64,000 nt of DNA, taken from the NCBI GenBank assembly GCA_903871875.1, contig CAIQIR010000104.1, positions 39,239 through 103,238 of the forward strand. Reading direction: 5' to 3'. Source of the stretch: an uncultured Schlesneria sp. (GTDB lineage Bacteria > Planctomycetota > Planctomycetia > Planctomycetales > Planctomycetaceae). This document shows positions 19,409 through 27,821 of the stretch, piece by piece; the first letter of the stretch is position 1; each line of letters starts with the position of its first letter. The notes below the pieces were generated by a model. It was not told the DNA's origin, did no database searches, and was given only the letters and a program-made list of their open reading frames with translations. The position numbers were made by a program, and so were the translations under genes.

Positions 19409-20317
19409 TCACGGCATCGGAACCGGACCATCGGGCATCGGAACGGGAGCACCGGGTATTGGCTTCGGAGATTTTGGAAATCGAAGATCGTTGTTCTTTG
19501 CCGGGCCGGGCAACGAAACAGGTTGCTCATTTAACTGGGGGATCCCGTCGGGATTGGGAATGGGTTGACCATTCTGTTGTTCAGCAGGAGGGGTGAGGAA
19601 TAACGTAATATGGCTGGAATCACTGCCCGTGTTCATTCGCAAGGCGGATTCAAAAACGTCCCGCGCACGAGGATCGTTATTTAAATGAAGAACAACGCCC
19701 AAGAGAAATAGACGGTCCGAACTGTGGATTTCTTCGCCGACCCAATCTCCCAGCTTGCTGATCACGGAATTACGAACGATCGTGCTGTTAGGTCCGAAAA
19801 GCGTGTCCAGCTTCTTTGCGGATTTGGGCGTCGTGGGATCCAGCTTGAGAGTGATTTTGATCTGTTGGATCGCCAATTCAAATCGCTGAATGGCGACGTA
19901 ACAGACAGCCAGTCGCAAATGTGCTTCAGCTCGATCAGGAGCCACGCTGACGGCATTGGCATAGGCGGCCCTCGCATCCGACCACTTTTGCTCCCGCAAT
20001 CGTTGATCTCCCTTGGCTTGATGTTCAAGGCTCTTTAAACGAGCGGCGGGTGTCGAAGGGGTTGCCAAAGACTTCACCGGCAATGCCACAGGTGGCACAG
20101 CCAAATTCATTACCGGGGAGTAGTAGGCCACCTGCATCTGCTGCGGCCAGTAATTGCTATATCCAAAACTTTGATACTGATAAGCGACAAAAGGCTGGTT
20201 GAATCCATAAACCGAATACGAGTGAGGGTGATGATGTGAATGATGGTGCTGTGCTTCCACGGGGATCGGATGGAAGACGATCGAGAAACAGACCATGGCC
20301 AGGCAACTTCGCATCAT
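19409..20317 (-). CDS. Exported tetratricopeptide-repeat protein
   Basis: ATG at 20317 is preferred over the TTG one codon earlier. The 302-residue product has a signal peptide ending near VEAQ, a His-rich stretch (HHHSHHHPH), a Tyr/Gln-rich linker to about residue 75, and two to three TPR helices (about 90-165; ARAAYANAVSVAPDRAEAHL, then IQQIKITLKLDP). The tail is Pro-rich with a repeated P-M-P-D/P-V-P-M-P pattern. It is likely periplasmic or envelope-bound and mediates protein contacts. The His cluster could bind metal (speculative). It is monocistronic as far as visible. Confidence 0.75.
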   Translation of the reverse strand: MMRSCLAMVCFSIVFHPIPVEAQHHHSHHHPHSYSVYGFNQPFVAYQYQSFGYSNYWPQQMQVAYYSPVMNLAVPPVALPVKSLATPSTPAARLKSLEHQAKGDQRLREQKWSDARAAYANAVSVAPDRAEAHLRLAVCYVAIQRFELAIQQIKITLKLDPTTPKSAKKLDTLFGPNSTIVRNSVISKLGDWVGEEIHSSDRLFLLGVVLHLNNDPRARDVFESALRMNTGSDSSHITLFLTPPAEQQNGQPIPNPDGIPQLNEQPVSLPGPAKNNDLRFPKSPKPIPGAPVPMPDGPVPMP

Positions 20318-20819
20318 CAATCGAATCCCTTATTGCGACATGACGAATTCACCGTCCACTCGTACCACCACACCTCGTACCGACTCCATGAACCGTCACT
20401 CCGACGATTTTTAGGAATGGCTCGGATCGCCTTCATTATGAGCCCCCTGAATCGGCGGTCAACGAATTCGCCCCCTTTCGCCCCTGATGTTCCACAAATT
20501 CTTGTGGAGCCCCAAAGCCCCGCCTGGCGGATCCGACGAACTCAGGGGCAAGTTCAGGATGACAAATTTATGGGCAGATCTTGTTTCGCCCGACCGGCAA
20601 CCGTTGAGTCGCGGGGGGATTCGAGATTAAGATGTCGTCAGGATTGTCAATCAGATTGAAACGACGTATCGCGAGAGGCCGATTCCCACTGGTCACGAGG
20701 ATATTATTCATTTTGGCTGGTGCCGAAGGATCTGATGCCTAGTGAAACGCCTCACTGCGGTCTTTCGGAGCCTGTGTTGACGACCGCAAGAAATTCATTT
20801 TCAGGACGAAGGATTATAC
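20318..20819. other. Divergent intergenic region
   Basis: This 502-bp gap lies between the TPR gene and the adenylate-kinase-like gene. A hairpin TCCACAA/TTGTGGA (20491-20508, 4-nt loop) lacks a T-run. No coding-like ORF or RNA gene was recognised. Confidence 0.4.
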
Positions 20820-21449
20820 ATGTTTGATGGACGGGTTCCGACAGTTCTGCTCTTTGGCGCTCCCGGTGTCGGAAAGGGAACACAAGGAATGATCCTTGGC
20901 CAAATCCCCGGCTTCTATCATCTTTCCTGTGGAGACGTGTTTCGATCACTCAACATCAATTCCGAGGAAGGGCGTGAGATTTATCAATACAGTTCACGCG
21001 GCCAACTGGTTCCCGATGAATTGACGGTGCGAATCTGGACGAAAGCCTTGCACGGGCATATCGCCGTTTCTCGCTATAAACCGCCCGACGAAATGCTGGT
21101 GCTTGACGGCATCCCGCGAAATCCCAATCAGGTCGAAATGCTGAAAAGCACCATTAACGTGCTGGCCATCATTCACCTGATTTGCGTCGATGAAGCACAG
21201 ATGATTGACCGCATCAAACGTCGCGCCATTCGCGAAAACCGCGCCGACGACGCCAATGAAGATATCATTCGCACGCGGTTCAATGTTTACCGGCAAGAAT
21301 CAGAGCCAGTGATCAACTGCTATCCTACGAATATCATCAAATGCGTCGACGCCATGCAGTCGCCGCCCGAGGTGCTGGTGGAAGTGCTACAACACCTGAT
21401 TCCGATTCGGAACAATTGGTTGTCACATCTTCCGGATCTGCCGATGTAA
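20820..21449 (+). CDS. Adenylate kinase-like nucleoside monophosphate kinase
   Basis: This 209-residue protein has the P-loop GAPGVGKGT at residues 13-21, then HLSCGDVFRSL and LVLDGIPRNPNQVEML, the NMP-binding marks of adenylate kinases. A compact RRAIRENRADDANEDIIRTR segment stands in the LID position without the zinc cysteines of long forms. It transfers phosphate between ATP and an NMP, probably AMP. Planctomycetes often carry several adk-like paralogues and this divergent one need not be the essential enzyme, so I leave the symbol blank. The stop is followed by a CGCCGTC/GACGGCG hairpin at 21461-21482 without a T-run. Confidence 0.85.
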   Translation: MFDGRVPTVLLFGAPGVGKGTQGMILGQIPGFYHLSCGDVFRSLNINSEEGREIYQYSSRGQLVPDELTVRIWTKALHGHIAVSRYKPPDEMLVLDGIPRNPNQVEMLKSTINVLAIIHLICVDEAQMIDRIKRRAIRENRADDANEDIIRTRFNVYRQESEPVINCYPTNIIKCVDAMQSPPEVLVEVLQHLIPIRNNWLSHLPDLPM

Positions 21450-21611
21450 TTTCACATCAGCGCCGTCTGGCCGCCGACGGCGAAGCGGTGCGTCAATCAA
21501 GGGAGAGATCCCGCCGGGGGGGGAAGGCGTGACGACAGTTGATTGCCTGTCACGAATCCTCGGCGGCAGGGGCCACTGCGTTGCGGGCGATGTTGGCCCG
21601 CAACCAAATTG

Positions 21612-22580
21612 TCAGCCCGCACCACGCAGCAGCTGCAAACGGCCCAAATGAAGTCGGCGGTGAAACAACAAGTCGCGCAACCCGGCACAACACAGCCAAT
21701 CTCGCTCGGCCGAACGTTGCTTTCGTAGCGGATCGAACCAGGCATCGCCCGCAGTCGCCCCGCCTTCGCCCGAATCACTGCCGGGATGAACTCCGATTTC
21801 GGTACACCCTGCTGGCGCGGCCAAGTGCAGAAACCGCGAGAGCGTCGGCAGGTCAATTCGACCAGCATGGGCCGTTCCAAAAAAACGATCGGGCGACGCG
21901 GTCTTGGTCGACCGCAGCCGACGGCGAAGCCCGTGGGCAAAGTAGCGTTTGACAACCGCCAGCCCCCATGCCGCCGTCCGGCCCTGCATGAGGACATTGC
22001 GGACAAGCCCCGATTCGCTGGCGACGCGGACCACCGGAATCGAATATCGCTGCAACAGTTCGGGGATCAGCGGAGCGACAGCCGGGATCAGCTCGACATA
22101 CTGATGACCATTAAGATGTGTTGGCCTTAACCCACGATCGCACATCCATTCGATTTGCGCCCGCAGTTCCGCCTCAACCAGCGAACGCTGTTCAAGACGA
22201 CTGCGGCTCAAGCGAGAAAACAATTTTCCAACACCAGGGAAATCACCGTTTTCGTCAAGTAGCGCAGCCGGGTATTGATCACCCGTCAGCGGCCGGCCCT
22301 GGGTCAGATTCAGGTGAATACCAAGATCGAACGGTTGCGACGCATCTCCCAGTTCCCGTCGCGTCTGGTGCGATGGCAATTTCACCGACTGAAGGTCGGC
22401 GATCAATCCAGGCCATTCACGGCAGGCGGATTCCGCTGCGGGAGCGTTGGCCAAAAGCGACGTACTGGTTAGCAGTCCGTCACGGAAGGAAACCAGAATC
22501 CCCTGATTGACGTCGTCATTCATGCCAAAGTCGTCCGCATGAAACACCACGCGACGGACAGACTCAGCCGCGACGGACAT
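21612..22580 (-). CDS. ChbG/HpnK (YdjC) family carbohydrate deacetylase
   Basis: The 322-residue product begins at an ATG (22580) overlapping the upstream stop as TGATG. HADDFGMN near the N-terminus supplies the metal-binding Asp pair, THLNGHQYVEL supplies the His residues, and GIHLNLTQGRPL and EIGVHPG complete the YdjC/HpnK signature. Members remove acetyl groups from N-acetylated sugars, including the hopanoid-linked GlcNAc step (HpnK). The coupled GT2 gene suggests that a sugar is first put on a lipid carrier and then deacetylated (inference). The C-terminus is slightly longer than usual but in frame. Confidence 0.85.
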   Translation of the reverse strand: MSVAAESVRRVVFHADDFGMNDDVNQGILVSFRDGLLTSTSLLANAPAAESACREWPGLIADLQSVKLPSHQTRRELGDASQPFDLGIHLNLTQGRPLTGDQYPAALLDENGDFPGVGKLFSRLSRSRLEQRSLVEAELRAQIEWMCDRGLRPTHLNGHQYVELIPAVAPLIPELLQRYSIPVVRVASESGLVRNVLMQGRTAAWGLAVVKRYFAHGLRRRLRSTKTASPDRFFGTAHAGRIDLPTLSRFLHLAAPAGCTEIGVHPGSDSGEGGATAGDAWFDPLRKQRSAERDWLCCAGLRDLLFHRRLHLGRLQLLRGAG

Positions 22581-23413
22581 CACGCTGCCTTTCTGGCCGA
22601 TTCGGGTATCAGCGTTGGCACAAACTCGTCAACATCGGGATGATAAACACCTCGCAACGATTTCCAGCGAACCTTCACGACATCCAACAACATTGGTAGA
22701 GCGTTTCGAGCGAGCGAAATCGTGGACGAGTATTCGTTGACCAAGGTGACGGGCACGGTTTCGAAAGACAGCTTCAGCAGATGGGTCAGGTAGACGACTT
22801 CCGCGTCGAAGGCAAAACTGTTGATTGTGGTTCGCGAAAAGATTCGTCGAGCCGCCCGTTGACTGAAGACTTTCAATCCACACTGGGTATCGGTGATTTT
22901 TCGTGAGACCAGCAGCCTCATCAATGTCCGGAAAACGGATGAGGCCACGGTGCGCAGCCACTTGCGTTCGACACACGAAGCGGCTCCCTCCATCGTTCGG
23001 CTGCCGAAGACAACATCTCGGCCGTTGGTATTGATGATGTCGTAAGCATTTTTTAACGCGGCCAGATCGTAAGGCAGATCGGCGTCGGTGAAGGCGATGA
23101 CGCGTCCCCGCGCCGCCTGGATTCCGGTGCGAACGGCTGATCCCTTGCCACCGTTGGGCTGGACGATTGTCGAGAACCGCGGTCCAAATTCGGCGGTCAG
23201 GGTCGACTTCGCGTCTTGGCTGCCATCGTCCACCACTACCACTCGATAATTGATGCCCCAGGCATCAAGGTGCTCTTTGGCGGCGGCCAGTGTTTTCGGG
23301 AGCCGCAGTTCTTCGTTGTAAGCGGGGATGACCAACGTCAATTCATGGTCGGCCGCATCGGGACCGGACAGACTGTTGGGAATGAGAATCTTCTGGCGTC
23401 CTGCCAAATTCAT
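22580..23413 (-). CDS. Glycosyltransferase family 2 (dolichyl/polyprenyl-phosphate sugar synthase type)
   Basis: This 277-residue GT-A protein shows LVIPAYNEELRLPKTL, VVVDDGSQDAKS, NGGKGSAVRTGIQAARG and the DxD-type FTDADLPYD. Then come TDTQCGLKVF and FAFDAEVVYL. These are the hallmarks of dolichyl-phosphate glucosyltransferase-like enzymes, which load a sugar from a nucleotide donor onto a polyprenyl phosphate at the inner membrane. No C-terminal membrane spans are present. It is the first gene of a two-gene unit with the HpnK-type deacetylase, linked by a TGATG overlap. The donor and acceptor are not determinable. Confidence 0.87.
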   Translation of the reverse strand: MNLAGRQKILIPNSLSGPDAADHELTLVIPAYNEELRLPKTLAAAKEHLDAWGINYRVVVVDDGSQDAKSTLTAEFGPRFSTIVQPNGGKGSAVRTGIQAARGRVIAFTDADLPYDLAALKNAYDIINTNGRDVVFGSRTMEGAASCVERKWLRTVASSVFRTLMRLLVSRKITDTQCGLKVFSQRAARRIFSRTTINSFAFDAEVVYLTHLLKLSFETVPVTLVNEYSSTISLARNALPMLLDVVKVRWKSLRGVYHPDVDEFVPTLIPESARKAA

Positions 23414-23518
23414 TTCGGTGCGCTCCTCGCCCCACGAATACCGACTGCAAAAGCACCATCATGGTGCCTCACCTCTACAAAACCGTAACCGAAGTGATCA
23501 TTTACGTCTATGGAGATC

Positions 23519-26500
23519 TCACCATTTGAATGGAAATCGAGCAGTCGAGTGAGCCGGCAAGTTCAGTTCGTTGTCCCAAAATCGCTGCCATTCATCCCAG
23601 GTCACTTCGTGACATTGGAACAGCAGCGTCTCAATCGGAAGGGGATTGAACCCACAGGCCCGGGCGAGGAACCTTGGCCGCGGATGCGAAACCGGTTCCT
23701 CATCAAGAGGATAATGGATCTCGGTGTCGTACGAACCGTTCGGCCAAATCACTAATCCTGCAGGGCCAATATCATAGGGATGTACCGGTATCGATTCCCC
23801 TTTGACAGACCCGGCCGAGGCGTACGGCGACGCCAAGGACAACTGACGTTCGAGTTGTTCACGCACCAGATCGACGGCCGCCAACTTGTAAAGTCCCGTG
23901 ACGGCCGCCTGGAACACTTCCGCGTCGTCCGGTTCAATTTCGTTCAGCCAGCCCGGTTCACGCACGACACCAATCAACCATCCCGATTGCTCGGCAAACT
24001 CCAACTTCAAAGGAAGTTTCAAAAACGAGGCTTCTTCCAAGGTGACGAGCACTCGATTGGTAGTTAGCTCGACCTGACTGACAGTGATCTGGTAATTACG
24101 AAAGGTTCGACTTTCATTGAGCAACGCGATCAACTCGCGCTCCATGAAATGCCTGACGGCGGCGGCTTCATGATGCAGACGAGCCACGAATTTCGCCTGC
24201 TTGTTGACCGTCTTCAACCCCGTTTCCCGCCGGGCGACCCGACGCTGCTTGGCAAACAATCGGGGAATCGTCCCCGAATGGAATCCCGGACACAGTAGCC
24301 GCAACAGTGTTTCCCCGTGATCACCAATCAAGACAGGCTTAAGCCGGGGCGAGCGATTCGCCTTATAAAGCTTCCAGTTCTCTTTGAGTTCCCAGGCCAG
24401 AAATCCGAACACGCCAGGAATACTGGTTAAAATCAACGCCGTAACGGTGTAGGCCGTCGTGGGCTTTTCGAAAAATCGCTGCAGGATCGTCGAAATCGGA
24501 ACGGTCAGTGTGGTGATCACAATCTTGTGAGACACCGTCACCACCGGAAAGTGCTTGATCGGATTCACCTGGGGTTCGATCAACAGCGTCACGCAAAACC
24601 GGATCACTCCGTGAATAAAGCTCCAGACAAGGCCGATCACCGCTTTGATTCCCAGCGTCAAATTGGATTCGCCGCTACGAAACCGTAACCATTCATCGAC
24701 CGCATAGAGCAGTCGTTCCAGACCGTCCATCAGCGCACCGAAGATGTCGATGATCAGCGTGATCAGGCCCATCACCAGATGCACACGAATGCGATACCAG
24801 GTCCGCGCGAAGAATTCTCGAGCCAACTCTTCGGTATCCCTGCCGATGCGCGAATTCAGCACCAGAAAGGAAAACAGAAAGATCGCCATTCCCCACCAAT
24901 GATTGAATTCCGCGTAAACTCCCAAGCCCGGCAAAACCAGCCAAAAGAGGAACGTCGCAAACAGGGGGGCCAGCATGAATCGGCGAAAGAGCATCATCGG
25001 AAAGCTCTTGAATAATTGATCAATCAATGGCCAGCGTAAAATTGCCAGCGGGATATCGACCAACAAGATTCGCGAGACTGTCCAAGCCGTCCTCAAAAAC
25101 CAGACCACTCGCTGACGGAACCCGGGAAAGTGAATTAGCGAAAAAATGATCAACCCGAGCAGGAACATCGCGCGATGGCTATATAGCACGTCAACATGCT
25201 GGTGGGAGTGCGGGACATCCGCGGCGATCTCGGCGGAATGCGCCACTGATTCCGGGACGACCGGAATCGAATCGTGCATCGACGGCGAATCCGCGTGGCG
25301 AGCGTGCAAAAAGGGCAGATGTTCGGCCGCGACGTCGACGGTTTTCAATAACAGAAAGGCCAGACCAAAAGGCAACGCGACAAAGCTGGTGAGCAGACGG
25401 CCCCAGGGAAGTCCAAACGCCAGCGAATTGACCATTTGCAACCAGCGCAGGTAGAACGGCCCACGCGGATACACACCGTCGAGTGACGCAGACATTAACC
25501 GGTCCGCTCGCAGCAACGGATCTCCCGTAAAGAACTCGTTCACCGAGGTCAGGTCGGTCATTTTCAGTTGATTGCGTGAGACCGTGTCACGCAGGCTGCC
25601 CAAGGTAATAAAACCTCGCTCCACCACCTCGTCGGCCAACTCGTGAACCATCTTCTTCAACGAAACTCGCTCAACGACGCTCGTGGCATGAAAACCGGCA
25701 TCCAGCAACGCCTGGTTGATCAAAGGCTCCATGCGAATTCGCAGAATATGTTCGGCCGCATCCGCCGCCTCATGCAGCAATTCGCTTAACTCTCTTCGTC
25801 CCACCGCGTCGATTTCAACGTTGGGAATCCGCAGGGCCGCCGCGCGGAGATGTTTCGACATCAACACGATCCGCTGATTGGATAGCGGCCGCTTGAGCGG
25901 CGCCTTCCCGAGACTTAGCCCCCATTTCAGTAAATCGACCTTGTAGATTTCATGTTCGTGATCGAAGCAGACATTTTGCAGGTCATAAAGCAGACGGGCG
26001 TTCGCATTCCAAAAGCCGTGTTGGGCACTTGGCAACAGTTTCTCGTACATCCGCAACCACGGATGGGCGGCATGGTCGCTCAGTTCCAGGGCCGATTGAA
26101 GGCGACTGACCAGTTTCTGAATTTCGTCTCCCAGGCGTTTCTGTGCGGTATCGATTAATTCCGTGGGAGCCACATCGAAAGCCGTCTGCAGGGCAAGTGC
26201 TGCTCGGACGTTGTTTCCCTTGGCGCTTAGTCGCTCGGCCTTTCGGATCAGATTGGCGTATTGACGCGCGGACCGGTTTTGAACGGCGGCAACGGCCGTC
26301 GCTTGATGGGCGGCGGAGGAATCTGCCGCCTCCACTGCCAGCACTTCGTCAGAGGTGAGGTTCGAGGGACGAGTCGCGTCCAGTATTTCACTGGCATTCA
26401 CCTCGGCCCCGATCACCGCGAGAACATCTTTCGATGATGTCAGCGAGGGAAAATAGAGCGGCACCAAATGAGGTGCAAAGGCGGACAATTCGTGATACAC

Positions 26501-27040
26501 GGCCACAAATTCCGCGTAAACATTGCGGTCGTCTTCTGGACGCAACAACATTTGTTCGGCCCGAAGCACCGAACGAATTTCGTCGAAAGAAGTCTGGCCG
26601 ATCAGATCGATGCGCCGTCGTAAATCGGCGGCCGACATCTGGTCTCGCCGAGTCCGCTTCATCATCAGAAAATCGATGCGAGCGTGATACATCAGCCGCC
26701 AATAATGGCGTTGCAACTCCGGACGCGTCATCGTCGCCAATTGATCTTCTTCTGGCTGCGCGATCAGAATCAGTTGCTCGGGCAGCTTGGCTTGCGAATC
26801 CACCCCCAACTCGTCGCGTGCCACGACCCATAACAGCCGATCACGCGCGATGACGCAGCATTTGCGATGGGGGGGCGGTTGCCACGGGCTGGTGATATTC
26901 AGTTCACTCTGCAGAACCCGACGAACCACACGCGGCATGACGAAAAAAACGCCCACCTGCTCTTCGCGCAGCCCGCGCTCGACGTCGATCGCCATCTGCA
27001 GCGAGGCGGGAATCGGAGGAGTTTCAAACTGAGTTGACAT
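23519..27040 (-). CDS. Large multi-span membrane protein of unknown family
   Basis: The ATG at 27040 gives 1173 residues; the open frame continues 38 codons upstream, but that stretch is not protein-like. The first ~540 residues are soluble and mostly helical, with EEQVGVFFVMPRVVRRVLQ near the start. At least five hydrophobic segments follow between about 560 and 890 (for example GLIIFSLIHFPGFRQRVVWF and FATFLFWLVLPGLGVYAEF). A charged C-terminal region of about 280 residues ends the protein. I recognise no domain. The length and planctomycete setting suggest a lineage-specific inner-membrane protein. It is transcribed alone. Confidence 0.75.
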   Translation of the reverse strand: MSTQFETPPIPASLQMAIDVERGLREEQVGVFFVMPRVVRRVLQSELNITSPWQPPPHRKCCVIARDRLLWVVARDELGVDSQAKLPEQLILIAQPEEDQLATMTRPELQRHYWRLMYHARIDFLMMKRTRRDQMSAADLRRRIDLIGQTSFDEIRSVLRAEQMLLRPEDDRNVYAEFVAVYHELSAFAPHLVPLYFPSLTSSKDVLAVIGAEVNASEILDATRPSNLTSDEVLAVEAADSSAAHQATAVAAVQNRSARQYANLIRKAERLSAKGNNVRAALALQTAFDVAPTELIDTAQKRLGDEIQKLVSRLQSALELSDHAAHPWLRMYEKLLPSAQHGFWNANARLLYDLQNVCFDHEHEIYKVDLLKWGLSLGKAPLKRPLSNQRIVLMSKHLRAAALRIPNVEIDAVGRRELSELLHEAADAAEHILRIRMEPLINQALLDAGFHATSVVERVSLKKMVHELADEVVERGFITLGSLRDTVSRNQLKMTDLTSVNEFFTGDPLLRADRLMSASLDGVYPRGPFYLRWLQMVNSLAFGLPWGRLLTSFVALPFGLAFLLLKTVDVAAEHLPFLHARHADSPSMHDSIPVVPESVAHSAEIAADVPHSHQHVDVLYSHRAMFLLGLIIFSLIHFPGFRQRVVWFLRTAWTVSRILLVDIPLAILRWPLIDQLFKSFPMMLFRRFMLAPLFATFLFWLVLPGLGVYAEFNHWWGMAIFLFSFLVLNSRIGRDTEELAREFFARTWYRIRVHLVMGLITLIIDIFGALMDGLERLLYAVDEWLRFRSGESNLTLGIKAVIGLVWSFIHGVIRFCVTLLIEPQVNPIKHFPVVTVSHKIVITTLTVPISTILQRFFEKPTTAYTVTALILTSIPGVFGFLAWELKENWKLYKANRSPRLKPVLIGDHGETLLRLLCPGFHSGTIPRLFAKQRRVARRETGLKTVNKQAKFVARLHHEAAAVRHFMERELIALLNESRTFRNYQITVSQVELTTNRVLVTLEEASFLKLPLKLEFAEQSGWLIGVVREPGWLNEIEPDDAEVFQAAVTGLYKLAAVDLVREQLERQLSLASPYASAGSVKGESIPVHPYDIGPAGLVIWPNGSYDTEIHYPLDEEPVSHPRPRFLARACGFNPLPIETLLFQCHEVTWDEWQRFWDNELNLPAHSTARFPFKW

Positions 27041-27534
27041 TGCGAAGTGATCGTCCGTCACGGATCTCGTTCCAACCTTTTTTGTCCCCTGATGTGGGTC
27101 GCAGACTACTGGCAATTGCGTTATTCGGCAAGGCGTTGAGCCGAGATCGAGCAAGGTTCATCAAATCCTAACCTCCATCGGCCCATACGAATTTGTCGCC
27201 AGACGGCCCGGTGCTGGCCGATCCGAGGGCACTTTGCTCGCGAATTGACCGGACAGCCCCGGCTTGACCCAAGTCAAACGAGCGTTTCCGCGAGGCCCGG
27301 TGAGCATTCGAACACGGCGTGAGTTCGTTGGGACAAAAAAACGATTGTTACCTGCTATCCGAGGAAAAACGATGACTTCTTTCGGTCTCATCCGAAGGAC
27401 GTCGCCTCATTGGGAGTTCGGCATTGCGATTGCATTGCATTTGTACGGTGCACCAAAGCTCGCTCGTTTCGCACTTCAAGAACGGAGAGATCAAACCGAG
27501 CGACAAATGTGACCGCTTATTAGGGAGAGCCATA
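27041..27534. other. Divergent intergenic region
   Basis: This gap of about 490 bp lies upstream of both the giant membrane protein and a small acidic protein. I found no RNA gene, long repeat or credible ORF. Confidence 0.35.
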
Positions 27535-27768
27535 ATGGCCAATGAATCCAGCAAGTCAGAATCGATCTACGTCATCCAACGAACCAGCGAGACCGTCTGT
27601 GAATGGTGGACAGGGACCGGATGGTCAGAAAATGAAGATGATGCTCTGCGATATCCCACAGAGCCCGACGTCAGCCTCGAGACCCTGGATGAATCGGCGA
27701 AGGCTCAAAAAATCGAACCCGAAGAAGCTCGGGTGACAGGCGAGGATGATTTCGTCGGACGAGCCTGA
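27535..27768 (+). CDS. Small acidic hypothetical protein
   Basis: A 77-residue product starts at an ATG preceded by AGGGAG at good spacing. It has YVIQRTSETVCEWWTGTGWSE in its first third, with Trp-rich β-strand character, followed by a strongly acidic, Glu-rich tail. I recognise no family. The WWTGTGW pattern recalls short planctomycete proteins of unknown function. The ribosome-binding site and codon pattern support a real gene, and an inverted-repeat terminator follows. Confidence 0.6.
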   Translation: MANESSKSESIYVIQRTSETVCEWWTGTGWSENEDDALRYPTEPDVSLETLDESAKAQKIEPEEARVTGEDDFVGRA

Positions 27769-27817
27769 TCTCGGTGACCGACATCAGGCGACAAACGCAT
27801 CTGTGAACCGAGAGTTT
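27769..27817 (+). terminator. Possible terminator between convergent genes
   Basis: TCTCGGT (27769-27775) pairs with ACCGAGA (27807-27813) and is followed by GTTTTC. The loop is long (31 nt), so it is only a moderate candidate, but it sits exactly between convergent genes. Confidence 0.35.
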
Positions 27818-27821
27818 TCAT

